Positions 35,901 to 48,900 of a DNA stretch of 64,000 nucleotides are shown here, piece after piece. A program made the position numbers and the translations under genes. Location of the stretch: assembly GCA_027625915.1 (NCBI GenBank), contig JANTQA010000008.1:5821501-5885500 (forward strand), in the 5' to 3' direction. Within the stretch, counting starts at the first letter, position 1, and the number at the start of each line of letters is the position of its first letter. This DNA is from Anaeramoeba flamelloides. Lineage: Eukaryota > Metamonada > Anaeramoebidae. The notes beneath the pieces were generated by a model. It did no database searches. It saw only the letters and a list, made by a program, of their open reading frames with translations, and had not been told where the DNA came from.

Positions 35901-38900
35901 TATAAAAATAAAAATATTAAATTATATTTAAAAGTAGAAATATATGGGAAAATATCATTTTATTTTAATCTATTAAAAACAAAATGAAATATATTTTTAA
36001 CTTTGCGAAATTTGTTGTGATTATATTTTTTTAGGCAATAAGAGTTATCCAACTTTGGAACGGAATGCTTTTTTTTTTTAAAAATTAAATTTCTTTTGAT
36101 TTTATAAAAAAATTACCTTGCTAATCTATATTTTTTATATTCAAAATACGAAAGAATAAATTTAAGCACATTAACATAATATTTAAAAAAAAAACAATAA
36201 CAAAGAATTAATTCTGAAAAGTAAATTAAAATTTTAATTACAAGAATGCGTAAATTGCAAAAAGTAGATCTTAAAAATTTTAATTAAATTTGTAAATAAA
36301 AAAAAAATTCCTTACTATTATCCAAATAAAAAAAAAAAAAAAAAAAATATTATATTAAAAAACCACAAATAACTTTAAAATTTCTACAAAAAAAGGTCTT
36401 TGGAAAGGTTTATCTCAAAATGAAAAGGCATTAAAAGAATATTATGAAATCCTTCATTTATATATAAAAGATCCTATTGGCGTTCGACATTACATTATAC
36501 CAATTTTATTAGAATTAAATCGAATTGAAGAATTAAATTCATTTTTAAACAAATTTTCAAACGAAGTTTCAGTAACTTGGAAATATACAAAGGCATTATT
36601 ATCATTTTACCAACTAATGAACTTTCTTCAAGGCCAAGATCAAGATGGAAACAATAAACAAAAAGATAAAGATTATTCAAAAATTACATTTGAAGTTTTA
36701 AGTTTATCTTTTCTAAATCTGGATATTGATCCCATTTATAAAAAATTAGCCAAAAAAACAAATGGACTCTTGATCGAAGCATTCAAATTTAATGAATTAG
36801 TTCCTTTCTATCTACTTGGCAAAAAAAAAATCAAAACTTCAAATACAGAAAATATTTCAATTGAAAAAAATGAAGCAGTAAATTATGTTTTCAACAATTT
36901 TAGTTATTGGAATAAATTTAAGGGAACAATTAAATGGTTAATTTTATTTTCTTCTCGTTTTTTGTCGTTAAATGAAAACAATAAAGAAAATAAAACCAAG
37001 AAACTCTCTAATTCATCAAATATCTCTGTTAAAAATAATTTAAATAAATCAAGTCATGAATCAAAATTGGATCCCAATTTAAATTTGATTTATAATTCCA
37101 AATCAGATTCAGACATGAATTCGAATTCAGATTCATATTCAAATTTTGATTCGAAGAATAGTTCTAATTCCAATTCGAATTCGAATTCGAATTCTAATTC
37201 TAATTCTAATTCTGATTCTTATTTTGATTCTGATTCTGATTCTGATTCCGATTTTGATTCCGATTTTGATTCCGATTCCGATTATGATTCCGATTCCGAT
37301 TTTGATTCCAATTCAGATTCCAATTTTTTAAGTAATATCAATAATAAAAACAAAAACAAAAACAATACTGATGAAGATGAAGTAATTAAAGATTTTAAAA
37401 AATTTTTAAAAAAATTTAAAAAGCAAAAGAACAAAAAAAATTATTTTTACTTTGATGAAGAAAAAATTCCAGAGCTAGTGAATCCAAATGAAATTGAAGA
37501 ATTAAATATCCTTCCAATTTTAAAAAATACTAATAAAAGATCGATTAATTGGCAAAAAAAAATCTTTAAAAATTTTAATAATGAAATAAATAATGTTCAA
37601 GATATTGATTTACTGAACAAAAACGAAGAAAATTATTTAAATTTTACAAAAAAAAAAGAAATAAATTATTTAATTGAACGAAAAAATAAAAATAAAAGAA
37701 GAGAACCGTCACAAAAAAATAATCAATAAGTTGGAGAAAATTTTTAAAGAAAAGGAGAATTATGAAAAAATTCAAAAACAAAAAAAAAAAAAGAAAAAAT
37801 TAAATTTAATCCAGAATAATGGCAATAACAATAACAATGATTATAATCATGATCACACCATTGATACAACCAATGAAAAATATAATAATAATAGCTATAA
37901 CTATGATAATAATAATAATAATAACTATAACTATAATAATAATAACTATAATAATAATAATAACTATAATAATAATAATAATAATAACTATAACTATGAT
38001 AATAATAATAATAATCATTTAAAAAATGAAGACAATTTTTTAAGTAATAAGAAAAAAAATAAAAATCTATCAGAAATGAAAAATCTCAAAAATGAAGATA
38101 AAGATTTGCTTGAATTGAAATTTAAAAAATCTCTAACTCATAAAGAAAAAGGCAACCAATTTTATAACAATAAAGAATACATCCAAGCAATTGAATGCTA
38201 TAGCAAGGCAATAAAATTGATACCGAAAAATTATTCAAAGGAACTATCTATTTATTATTCGAACAGAGCAGCAAGTAATTTAAATCTAAACTGCTTTTAT
38301 CGAGTAATTGAAGACTGTACCTTTTCATTGAAATATAATAAAGAAAATTTGAAATCTCTTTTAAGAAGATCTAAAGCTTATTATGAAATAAACGAAATGG
38401 AAAAGGCAATTAAAGATTTAGAGAATGTACTATCTATAAACCCAAACCATACGAATGCGAAAAAAATGTTAAAACAATATAAAACAGAAAAATTGAAAAA
38501 AAATTCACAAGATTTAAAATTACAAATCAAAAAAGAAAAAAAAAAATTAAAAAAATTGAAAAAAAAAAAAAAGTCAGATTTACTTTGGGATTCAATCAAA
38601 TCAGACGATGATCTGATTGAAAAATTTTGGAAAGAGGAAAGAATTATTCAGCAAACACAATCATTAATTTCAATTCCAGATGGGTTAATTAAAAAATATA
38701 TTAAGCAATTTGAACCTGACAATTATAAAACAATGTTAAAAGTTTTTGATAATATACCTGTGCATGATAAAAACCAAGCCAATTCCAAAAATAGAAGGAA
38801 AAAAAAACGTAATAAAAATATACAAAATAAATTAATAACGCAAATTAATAATTTGGAGATTTTCAAATTATTGATGAGAAAAAAAATCACCAACGAACAA

Positions 38901-41900
38901 AAAGTTCTTGATGGTAATAAAAAATTTAAAAAGGAACTTGCTAAAACTTCAAATAATAATAATAGCGATAACAAAAGTGGAAAAGAATTTTCAAAAAATT
39001 TAATAAACTTTTTTTCTTTTGAGAATTCATTTAATTCTAATTTAATTCCTTCTTGTAATTTTTTTATTACCTTTTCCGATCTTTCTCTTGAAAAGTCTAA
39101 TAAATTAAAAATTTTAAAAACAATAAAGCAAACAGTTTCCTTAGCAAATAATATTAATAATGATAACAATAGGAATGAGAATGATAATGACAAATTAGAT
39201 AAAAAATTTAATCAATTAATGAATAATAAAAATCTTAATGATGAAGAATTTAATAAATTTATTATAAAAATTAAATTTGAAGTCTTAATATGTAAACTTT
39301 TTTATTGGTTACTTGAAGAAAACTATAGAATCAATTATTCAATTAAAAATTTTAACTACATTCCTACTCCTTCTCAAAAATGGAAAATACAGAAAATAAA
39401 TCAATCATATGAAATTTATTCAAATATTAAATTAAGACTTGATAAATTAATTGAAAAAAGAAGTAAAATGAAAAAAAAGAAGAATAATCAAAAGAAAACA
39501 AACAATCAAAATAACAACAATAAGAATGACCAAACAAATAATAATAACAATCAAAATATTGATAAAAAAAAGAAAAACAAACAAAAAAATGATCAGAATA
39601 ATAATAATAATAATAATCAGAAGAGTAATAATAATAAGAATACAAAAACAAATCAAAAAAATAAACAAAATCAGAATAATAATAACAAACAAAAAAATAA
39701 TCAAAAAAATGATCAGAATCATAATAATAAAATAAAGAAAAATAAAAAAAATAACCAGAAACAGAATAATAATAATAATAACAAACAGAATAATAAGAAA
39801 AATAAACAAAATCATAATAATAAAATAAAGAAAAATAATTATAACAATAATGGACAAACAAATAAACAGAAAAAACAAAACAATAATAATAATAATCAAA
39901 ATAAAACAAATCAAAAAAATAAACAAAATCAGAATAATAATAATAACAAACAGAATAATAATCAAAAAAATGATCAGAATCAGAACAATAAAAAAAATAA
40001 AAACAACAACAACAATAATAATCAGAAGAATAAAAATAAAAAAATAAATAATCAAAATAATGATTCTAAGAAAAATAACAATCAAAATCAAAATAAAAAA
40101 AATCAAAAAAATAAACAAAATCAGAATAATAATAACAATAATAATAATAATAATAACAAACAGAATAATAAACAAAAAAATAAAAAAAAAAATCAGAATA
40201 ATAATATTAATAAAACCAACAACAACAACAAAAATAATCAGAACAAGAATAATAAAACTACTACTGCGAAAAATAATAAACAACAAAAGCAGACAAGCAA
40301 TAAACAATCAGGAAAAGAATTTAAAAAGGATAATCCAATTGAGAATAAAAGCAAAAACAAAAATAATAGCAATAATAAAAAGTTTCAACAAAACCATAAA
40401 ATTATCAAAATAATGGAGATAAATTCGAATTTTAATCAAAAAAAGTTAGAAAAAATTTTTTCAAAATTTGGTAAAATCAAATTAATAGAAATTAATCAAC
40501 AATTGTCATGTGTTTTTATCATATTTTATGATTATGAATCAACAAAAAAAGCCTTTACTCAAATGAAAGGAAAAAAAACAAATGGGATGAATTTATCAAA
40601 AATGAAACTAATAAATGAATCGAATAAATATTATAATACCAAAAATCAGTTTTTTAATCATTATCAAAACTCTATTATTATTCATATGAAAAATATGACA
40701 AAATTTGTAAAAAAAAATGACATCACAGATTTTTTTCATCCATACACCTTAGCAGAAAAAAGAATTTTTATAGATAAAAATAAAAATGATAAAAAATTAA
40801 ATATTATAAATGCATACGTTTCAGTTAAAAATGAAAAAATTGCAAAGAAATTAATCAAAGAACATAACAAAACCAATTTATCCTCGAGGGTTATTCAATT
40901 ATCAATTTTAACAAAACAGAAACAAAAACAAAACCAAAATAATAATAAAAAAATAAATAAAAAAAACCAAAATAACCAGAATAATAGCAAAAATAATCAA
41001 AATAATCAGAATAATAACAAAAATAAAAATCAAAATAATAATAAACAAAATCAAAATAACAACAATCAAACTAATAACAAAAATAAGAAAAGCAATCAGA
41101 ACAAGAACAGAAATAATGATCAAAATGGAAATAAAAACAGGAAAATAAATAAACAAAATCAAAATAACAACAGTCAAAACCAAAACAAAAATAATAATAA
41201 TACAAATGATCAAACAAATAAAACCAAGAACATAAATAAACAAAAAAATGATCAGAATAACAATAATAATAATAATAATAATAATAATCAAAATGGAAAC
41301 AAAAATAATTTTAATAAAAAAAATAAAATGGAAACAAAAAATTCTTCATTAAAATTGAAAAAAATACAAAGTGAAATCCTGAAAGAAAAAAAAACAAAAT
41401 TAAATCAAAATAAAAAAAATATCAAAAAATCCCATTCTTTTTCAAATAAATTAGATAAGATCAATAAAAATGAAAACCCAAAATTATCGATCGGAAAAAA
41501 ACCTTTAAAGTCAAATAAAATTAAAAATACAATTGAGCTAAACAACGAACAAAAATCGAATAACCAATCTAATAAAAAAAAGAAGGATCAATTCAAAATA
41601 TTTAAAAAACGAGAAATTGAAAAAGCAAACGTAAAGTCAAAAGTAAAGGTAAAACTTAAAGAGAAAGAGAAAGGAAAAGGAAAAGGAAAGGAAAAACAAA
41701 GGCAAAGACAAAAGGAATTTGCGAACAGATCAACTATATCTGCAATAATACCAACAATAACGGGGAATGGCGAAACGCCAATCGAAATAACTTCTCAATT
41801 TGAATTTCCGCCTTTAAGGAAAAGTACAGAAATTAAAAAAAGTCAAGCGCAAATAAAAACAAAGGCAAAAGCAAAAACAAAAACAAAAAAAAAATATAAC

Positions 41901-42890
41901 AAACCAAATCAAAAGGAAAAAGATAGCAATACAAAGACTAATACAAAAATAAAAAGAAAATCGGGTATTAATAACAATACAAATTCTAATCTCAAAACTA
42001 ATAACAATACTGAAACAATATTGAATTCTAAATTAAATTCAAATCTCTTTAATAATAATTATAATAATAACAATAATAATAATAATAATAATAACAACAA
42101 CAACAACAGCAATAATAATAACATTTTAAAACAAAATTTTAATTTTAATTCAAACCAATTTAATAATAATAGCAAAATTAATATCAACCAACAACAACAA
42201 ACTAATCTATTTTTCAATTTTAAAAATAAATTTAATACAAATCAATCGTTTGATTTTAATTTAAGAAACAAAAACAATTTAAATAATGAACAACAAGCAA
42301 AAAAAAAACTTTATTCTAATAGCTTTTTAAAAACTAAAACACCCCAATCATTTTTATCGTACCCAAATAGTTTACATTCATCATTATCAAAACTCCCTTC
42401 AAACAAGTTCCTAAATGAGCAGAAAACAACAAACGAAAAAACGCAAAATACTTTAAAATTTAATTCAAATTTTCTGAATCCAAAAATTTTATCGAATAAT
42501 CAAAAAACACCAAACCTTAAATTCAATAACCAAAAAACAAAATCGTTTAATGATAGTTTATTTCAATTGTATAATTTTTCTAATTCAAAAAATACGCAAA
42601 TCAATAGCCCATTTCAAAATAAAAATAAAATAAATAATTCATCAAACGGAGTAGATTCTATTTCATTTAACGAAACAGATTCTTCCTTGCCTTTAACAAA
42701 ACAGATTTTATCACAAAATATCTTGAAGAATAAACAAAAAAATTTGAAAAAAGTAAATTGCCCTCCGAAATTGGAATTAAATGCAAATTTGAACATTTGG
42801 AATAATAAAAATAATCCAAAACAAAATACTTCTTTTAAGGGTTATGGATCGCTTTTTTTATCAACACAAAATTCTCTTTTTAAAAAATAA
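32913..42890 (+). CDS. ST7-like TPR / TPR / double RRM Asn-rich protein, 2 exons with one apparent frame change
   Basis: Exon 1 is 32913-33231 (ATG). The 3.16 kb intron has donor GTAACT and acceptor AAAG. Exon 2 runs 36396-42890 (TAA). The splice joins YIRSKLLHSW to CLWKGLSQNEKAL, restoring the ST7-like TPR family pattern (ALEFNQQCGVALMILGD, GVRHYIIPILLEL, LVPFYLLGKKK, GTIKWL). After an Ser/Asp/Asn tract the first frame stops at 37727-37729, while the next frame (+1) is open through that point to 42890. Loss of one A in the seven-A run near 37713-37719 would give about 2270 aa. Later parts: a TPR block of the RPAP3/SPAG1/TOMM34 style (KEKGNQFYNNKEYIQAIECY, nt 38130-38490), Asn/Lys/Gln tracts, RRM-like domains (nt 40396-40620 and 40671-40911) and an Asn-rich tail. 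Alternatives are two genes, the second starting at an ATG near 38076, or a real frameshift. A role in RNA binding or chaperoning is inference. Confidence 0.7.
33684..33869 (+). other. Unassigned small ORF inside the intron
   Basis: This 61-codon open frame without an ATG at its start ends at a TAA and includes NFFRGFDPSSIVGKIITRGM followed by AFLSKNKKEKILFLNEDKGK. Its base composition is less AT-biased than the surrounding intron. The opposite strand is also open over most of it. It may be a decayed gene fragment or chance; I do not recognise it. Confidence 0.3.
34083..34158. repeat. Near-perfect 76 bp palindrome
   Basis: The left arm (34083-34116) and right arm (34121-34158) are reverse complements apart from the length of a poly-T/A run and one extra base. 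The core is GAAATAAACCGAAAATTT, TAAT, AAATTTTCGGTTTATTTC. It would form a long hairpin in the intron RNA or a cruciform in DNA. Confidence 0.85.
34158..34240 (+). repeat. Short tandem repeat next to the palindrome
   Basis: AAGAACACTTCATAAATCAA...AAACCCC is followed by AGAACACTTCACAGAATGAA...AAACC, two copies of a unit of about 45 bp. Confidence 0.5.
37090..37330 (+). repeat. Coding hexanucleotide repeat (Ser-Asp / Ser-Asn)
   Basis: Repeats of GATTCY and AATTCN encode Ser-Asn then Ser-Asp dipeptides, with scattered Phe and Tyr. The tract begins after a Lys/Asn-rich linker and ends before NNKNKNKNNTDEDE. Triplet-pair repeats of this kind are prone to length change. Confidence 0.85.
37876..38016 (+). 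repeat. Coding AAT/AAC repeat (poly-Asn with Tyr)
   Basis: AATAAT and AACTAT units give runs of Asn with regular Tyr in the second reading frame of the gene. It lies just after the frame change, before the TPR block. Confidence 0.85.
39470..40390 (+). repeat. Long Asn/Lys/Gln-coding low-complexity tract
   Basis: Roughly 300 codons almost wholly Asn, Lys and Gln (AAT, AAA, CAG, CAA, AAC), placed between the TPR-side segment and the first RRM-like domain. It has prion-like composition. Confidence 0.85.
40915..41320 (+). repeat. Second Asn/Lys/Gln-coding tract
   Basis: About 135 codons of Asn, Lys and Gln immediately after the second RRM-like domain, so the RRM pair is bracketed by prion-like tracts. 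Confidence 0.85.
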
Positions 42891-45800
42891 TTACAAATCA
42901 TTTTCACATTATCCATTAAATTCATTAGAATTAATAAAATAGAACCAAAAATAATATATATATATATATCCGCTATTTTTTTTTTTTTTTGAAATTATAT
43001 TTATCAATTTAATTATTAAATAATAATTAATTAAATCAGTAATAAACGCATTTTTTTTAAACAACAAAAATAAAAAAAAAAAAAATTAATATTTTTAAAA
43101 AGTTATTTATTCATTTTAATGTTTATTTACTTTATTTTGATGAACAAAGAATTTTTTCTTTGATTTTTAAAAATTGCTCTACAATTATCATGAAACTTTT
43201 ATTTCAAATAATTAAACTCTATTCAAAATATTAATACTAACAATATTTTAGAAATTGTGACTCATTGGAATAATAAATTGAAAAAAATAAAATTTTATTC
43301 TTTGGGTGTTTAATGATAATTAATACTTACATCTTCTGAATAATTCTCTTTTTAATTATTTTTTACAGATCTTATTCTAAATAACGAAAAAAAAAAATAA
43401 GAAAAATATTTATCAAAATGATTTTTTTATATTTAGTTTTCTTTTTTATTCACACTTAATACATCTTATACTTGTTGGGAATTTTTCAAAATTACTTTTT
43501 TTATAAACCATTTTCCAGTCAAAGTGGCACAGTTGTAGAGAGTGAATTATATGTTTCTAAAGTGTTTGAATGGATATTAGAAGAAAACATTTATTTTGGA
43601 ATTTCAAAATTGAAATCATTTTTTTTTTTTTTTTTTTTTATTTTGATAGGTAAATTATTGTTAATTTTTATTTTTATTGTAAGATCTCAAGTCTCTTGGT
43701 TCAAACGTGTTATTCTAACGTAAATGAAAAAGGAAAAATGATTTTATAGAAATGATATTAATTTCTATTGGGATTTTATTTTATCTTCATTTGAAGAACA
43801 AAATGAATTTTGTTTTGTTTCTCAATATGGAAACCAACATTTGAGTTTTGAAAATTATAAGAAATTCTATTGGTTTTTTAGTTTTATTTCAACAGATATC
43901 AACTATTCTTTGATGTCTATTATTCACTTCTTAATTCTTATTTAATCTTCAAATGGTTAATGATAAAAAATAATTGATAGTTGAAAAAAAATGATCGGCA
44001 TCTTTGACGGAAACAGAATTTATAATTAAGAACGAATAAATCTTAAGAATCTTTTAATTGTAATCATCAAATGTTTACTGGATGTTTCTGAGATCTCAAA
44101 AATTTCTTTTTCTTTTTCTTTTGTAGATTGTAAAAATTTGATTTTGTTAGGTTTTTATTAATTAAAGAAGAAAATATTTTTAAAATTTTCTTTGTGAAAA
44201 AAAATTATTTTAAAGAGGTGATGAAGTAAAAAAAAACTAACTTTGGGAGGGAATTACAGATAAAAGTACAGGTGTATAGTGATAAATGTCAAAAAATAAT
44301 ATTTATATTAGATTATAGAAATATTTGAAAAGGAATTGCAAAACATTTTTTCCCCTTATAATAGTAATTAAATAAAATTATTTAAAAATTGTTTTTATAT
44401 TAATGAAAAAATCTTAGAAGTTTTTTTTTTTTTATTATCCCGAGGATAAACAATTGAACAAAATTCAGAGCTATGTTTTGAAAACTTTAATATGTTTAAA
44501 GTTTATTATTTTAGTTATAATGTATATAAGATTATAACTGATATTTTAAATTTTCTTTAATAACTGAAAAGAAAACATTTCTTTACCAACAAAGACAAGA
44601 AAAAGAGAAAGAATTAAGAAATAAAAGAAAAAAAAAAAAAAAAAAGATAAGATCAATAATTTAACAAAAATATTTTTAAACCTAAAGTATAATAAGAGTT
44701 GTTGGTGGTTTCGTTTTCTGTCAATTTTTGTATCGCAACCATAATTTGATATAATAAAGAGAAATGAAAATATTTGAATAATGATAGATCAAAAGAAAAT
44801 TGCTACTTTCTTTATTTATAAATTTGTATTTTCTTAAATTGGATTATATTTTTAAAGAGCTGTATTTCACAGAAAAAAAATATTATTTTTGATATTTTTT
44901 TTTTATTAATCAACTTTTTTTATTATATATTTATTATCCCAAGTATCCTAAATCTTGTTTTGACAAAATTCAAGTACAAAATAATACTAGACAGTATTAA
45001 TCCAACCCAAGTACATTTGGAACAGAAAACATACAAAGACCGATTCGGTTTATTCCAGTTTGTATCAAAACTCTTTAGTTTATTTCGTTTAATTCATTTT
45101 TTTTAGCTCTTATCCATGTAGAATATATTTTGACGGTTTTGTATCTAATAACATAAAATTTACAAATTCTTAGAACATTTTTTTATTCGTATTACCGCCT
45201 TCCTAATACTTGAAAAGAAAAAAAAAAAAAACAGAGGAGAAACCCAAACAACTTCAAAAAGTGAATTTGGTATAAATATAAACTACTTAAAAAAAAACAT
45301 TAATTTTAAAAACCAATTTTAAATTAGTTTATAACCATACATAAAAAAACAAATTTTCAGAAATGAAAAAAAAAAAAAAAAATACTAATCATTAAATCCC
45401 CCAACTAATAAAGTTTTTGAAATAGCTGATCTTTGAGGTTATTTTCAATACTGTAAAGTGAATTCTATTGCCAAATTGTAAAAAAAATTATAAAAAGAAA
45501 ATGTGGGATTAATGAAGAAAAAAGTGAAATAATTTTGATCTATTTCATAAAAGAAAGGGATTTGTAATAATGTGACATAATAATTTTGAATAAAAAACAA
45601 GTAAAAGTGAAGAATTTATTAGTATATTGTTTACCCAAAATACAAATGCTAAATATTTTTTTTTAGAAAAAATTCAAAGATTAATCCCTGAAGAACGAAT
45701 TCAAATTTTTGTTCCAATGCATTAATACATATAAATTGAATTTTGTATTTATTTTATTTATTATTTATAACCCACTTAAATGAACTGTTATTTGACTGTT

Positions 45801-45923
45801 TTGAAGCACAAATATGATAATTTTTTTTTTTTTAAAAAAAAAACATATCAAAATAATATTCCCCTCCTCCCTCCAGAAAGTTTCAAAATTTGAAAACAAT
45901 CATGATAAATCAGGTGTGAGTGT
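42891..45923. other. Intergenic region between convergent genes
   Basis: About 3 kb without a gene. An AATAAA at about 42932 could serve as the poly-A signal of the upstream gene, though such words are common in this composition. A family C element lies at 43511-44013; the rest is AT-rich with homopolymers. Confidence 0.6.
43511..44013. repeat. Family C MITE-like element
   Basis: The left end TTTTCCAGTCAAAGTGGCAC; the right end, reverse-complemented, GTTTCCGTCAAAGATGCCGA. Interior blocks match the copy at 14846-15394 (ATTTCTATTGGGATTTTATT, ATCAACTATTCTTTGATGTC). Confidence 0.65.
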
Positions 45924-48900
45924 TTAATTTTTTTTTTCGGGTTTTAATTCAATTTTAGGATATTCTTCGACCCAAGTTATTATTAATTCAATTAGCATAT
46001 CGACGATTTTTTGTAGGTGTTGTATGGTGGTAAATTCCTTTATAGAATGGAAGCAATAACCACCGGCTGAAAGGTTTGGAGTTGGCAGTCCGTTGTATGA
46101 GAGATATGAACCATCTGATCCACCTCTAATAGGATTTCTTATGACCTTTGTTTGGGTTTTTTCTATTGCCTTTTCTGCAAAATCGAGAAGGAATGGGTAT
46201 TGACTAATGATGTCTCTCATATTGCGATATTGCTCAACAATTTTCATTTCAAATTTACAGTTCTTCTTATTTCCAACTACTTTATTTCCCAATTCTTGAA
46301 TAATCTTTTCTTTTTTTTTCATTTCGCAGAGTTCAAAATCTCGGATCAAAAAAGTAATTTCAGCTTTATTAACATTGCCTTGAAATTCAAATGGGTGCAC
46401 ATAACCTTCCATTTTCTCTGTAGTTTCTGGACTCATTGTGTCCTTTGGCAATAAATCAAGAAATTCTCCTGCCAACTTGATAGCATTCACCATTCTATTT
46501 TTGGCTCTGCCTGGATGGATGCCAAAGCCTTCAAAAGTTATATATACCTTATCTGCATTGAAATTACAGCTTTCGACCCTCCCAATCGAACCCCCATCAA
46601 CAGTGTAACCAAATTTTGGATTACCAAGTTTTTCTAGTGAAATGGTTTTTGGACCTGTTCCAATTTCTTCATCAATTGAAAAGCATACTTGAATTTCCCC
46701 ATGTTTTATTTCTGGATGTTGAACAAAAAAGGTCAGTGCATCCATGATCGAAGCAATTCCACCTAAATAGTTGAAATTTTTAAAAAAAAGAATCATAAAT
46801 ATTAATTTTTATAACTTGTAATTATGTATGATGAACTCAACTCTATTTCAAAAATTGTTCTCACCATTTTTTTCACTAGGCAAATTTCTTTTTTAATCTT
46901 TTCATTTTTTGAAAAAATGGATATAATTAAAGCAATCAATAGAAATTAAGTCTCATTTTCTTTGAATCAGTGATTTTTATTGTTTGTGTAGATATTTATT
47001 TGTTTAATTGTAATTCTAAATGAAAGGAATATTGAATAGTTGAAAGAAAGTAAGAGGAAATGAATTTTTTTATCATTTAATGTCAAATACACAGGTGCAA
47101 AAAATGATGTCTTAAGTGCCCCTTTTAAACCTCAAGATGTGTTGAGTTGTTGTATTATTTCACTTTCAGTTTCTCAAAAAGAATTTTTGTTCTGAAGAAA
47201 TTGGACAAAAAAATTACTAATTTCCAAGTTAAAAGCGAAGCTAAACACCACAAACAAACAAAAAAAATATTAAAGAGATCTTGGAAATGATAATTTAAAA
47301 AAAAAAAAACGTAACAAAGAATTTTGAAAGTACAAGTTGAAATTTGAAAACTTTTCAAACTTGTTAAAAAAAACTAAAAAAATATTTAGAACATCCAGAT
47401 AGTTGTTTTGTGTTTATATGTCTTTGGCTACAATTTTTGTATTTTTTATTTTTATGTTTTTCAGTAATTGACAACAAAAATAATATTGACTCTTATATGT
47501 TTATTAAAAATTGAATGGGAATTGTTGTTCAATAAATGAATAAAAAATAAAAATATCAAAGATAATAAACTGAAACAATTTTAATTTATTGTGGAAACAT
47601 AATTAAAAACCTATGAATTTAGAATTAAATTAAGAGCGCTAGTAGAAATGTGAATTTAACAAGGTTAAAAAAGTTTAGTTTCTCTGATTTTTGATCATAA
47701 GAGATTTCCGAAAATAGATTTACTTTGAAAAAAGAAATGTATTGAAATACTACAATTTTTCGAAACATAGGAAGTTTTTTATATATATTTTTTTTTGGAA
47801 TATTTTTTCTGGAAAGCCATCCAAAAAATTTCAATTTCTAAAGGATAAAAAAGTTATTCAGTTTAGATTAAGACTGAAAACAGTATTTAATCATCACCTT
47901 TTTAAAAGGGAAATTTTCTTTAAAAAATTTAAATCTTCAATAGACATCGGGAATTTGTTACTCATTTTCATTAATGAAAATTTTACTTTTTGAGATTATT
48001 TATTGAAAAGCAAATTTGAAAAATTACAAATATATTCTAAAAAGAAAACCATTTATAACTTGAATGTTTGGTAGTAGTTAGTTTTTATCTTTTTTTGATT
48101 GAAAAAAAAAAAAAAAAAAAAAAAAGAGAAATTGAATTTCTCAACTAATAGAACAAATAGTTTAATTTCCATTTAGAGTTTAAATTTGCTTTATTTTTGG
48201 TGTGGTATTATTCCACTCGAAACAGAAAAAAAGGGGTTGTACTTTTTTTCGAAATAGGTTACAAATTAAAGTTTCTTTTTATCAAAAAAATAAAATTGTT
48301 TGCCTTTATTTGATCCGATTCTCAAAAAAAATAAGCAAATTCACCTTTTTTGCTGAATCTTTAAATTATGTTGATTTTAAAAACTAAAAAATAATAAAGT
48401 GTTGGAAATATTTTTTTTTTTTTTCAATTTTTAGTAAAATATTCTGAAGGTTTGTTGAAATCAAATAGTAAATCAAGAGTTGAGAAAAATAATACTTTAA
48501 TAGAATTTAGATATTTATATTCTTTACAGCAAATTCTTGAAAAATGAAAACATTATCTCTCACTACAAAGAAAAAAGAAATTCTGAAAATTAAAGTTAGC
48601 CAAAACTACAGATTGGATTCCAGTTATATTTGTTTTATAAATTATTTTTTAAAAGTTATGATAATTTTATGTAATTAAGAAAAGATAGTTATTAAACTCA
48701 TTAAGGTTCGAATACCCCCGTTTTCAAAATTACTGACTTTTGGAAAAAACACCTATTTTGGGGGTATTTTTTTGTTGAAATTAGTTACAATGAATGAATT
48801 TTTGATTAAAAATTAAGAAAGAAAAAATAATAAACTTTTAAAACAATTTGCAGAAAAAAACAGGGAATATATATATGAAAACTCAAACATGAAAAAAAAA

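Larger units (their letters stand above)
33232..36395 (+). other. Intron 1 of the ST7-TPR-RRM gene
   Basis: A 3.16 kb GT-AG intron (GTAACT...AAAG) predicted from protein-family continuity across the junction. It contains (T/G)-rich tracts, a small ORF at 33684-33869, the 76 bp palindrome at 34083-34158, a tandem repeat just after it and long poly-A runs. Confidence 0.75.

Noticed and set aside
39427-40307. Long minus-strand ORFs of Ile/Val/Phe/Tyr opposite the Asn-rich tract
   Set aside because: They are mirror frames of AAT/AAA/CAG repeats and have no independent support.
47155-47993. Several 60-80 codon ORFs inside the peptidase T intron
   Set aside because: Low complexity, no motif, overlapping on both strands.
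48700-48775. GGTTCGAATACCC, a tRNA T-loop-like word
   Set aside because: The bases on either side do not pair as a T stem and no acceptor, D or anticodon arms are present; the word lies in a simple hairpin in the peptidase T intron.
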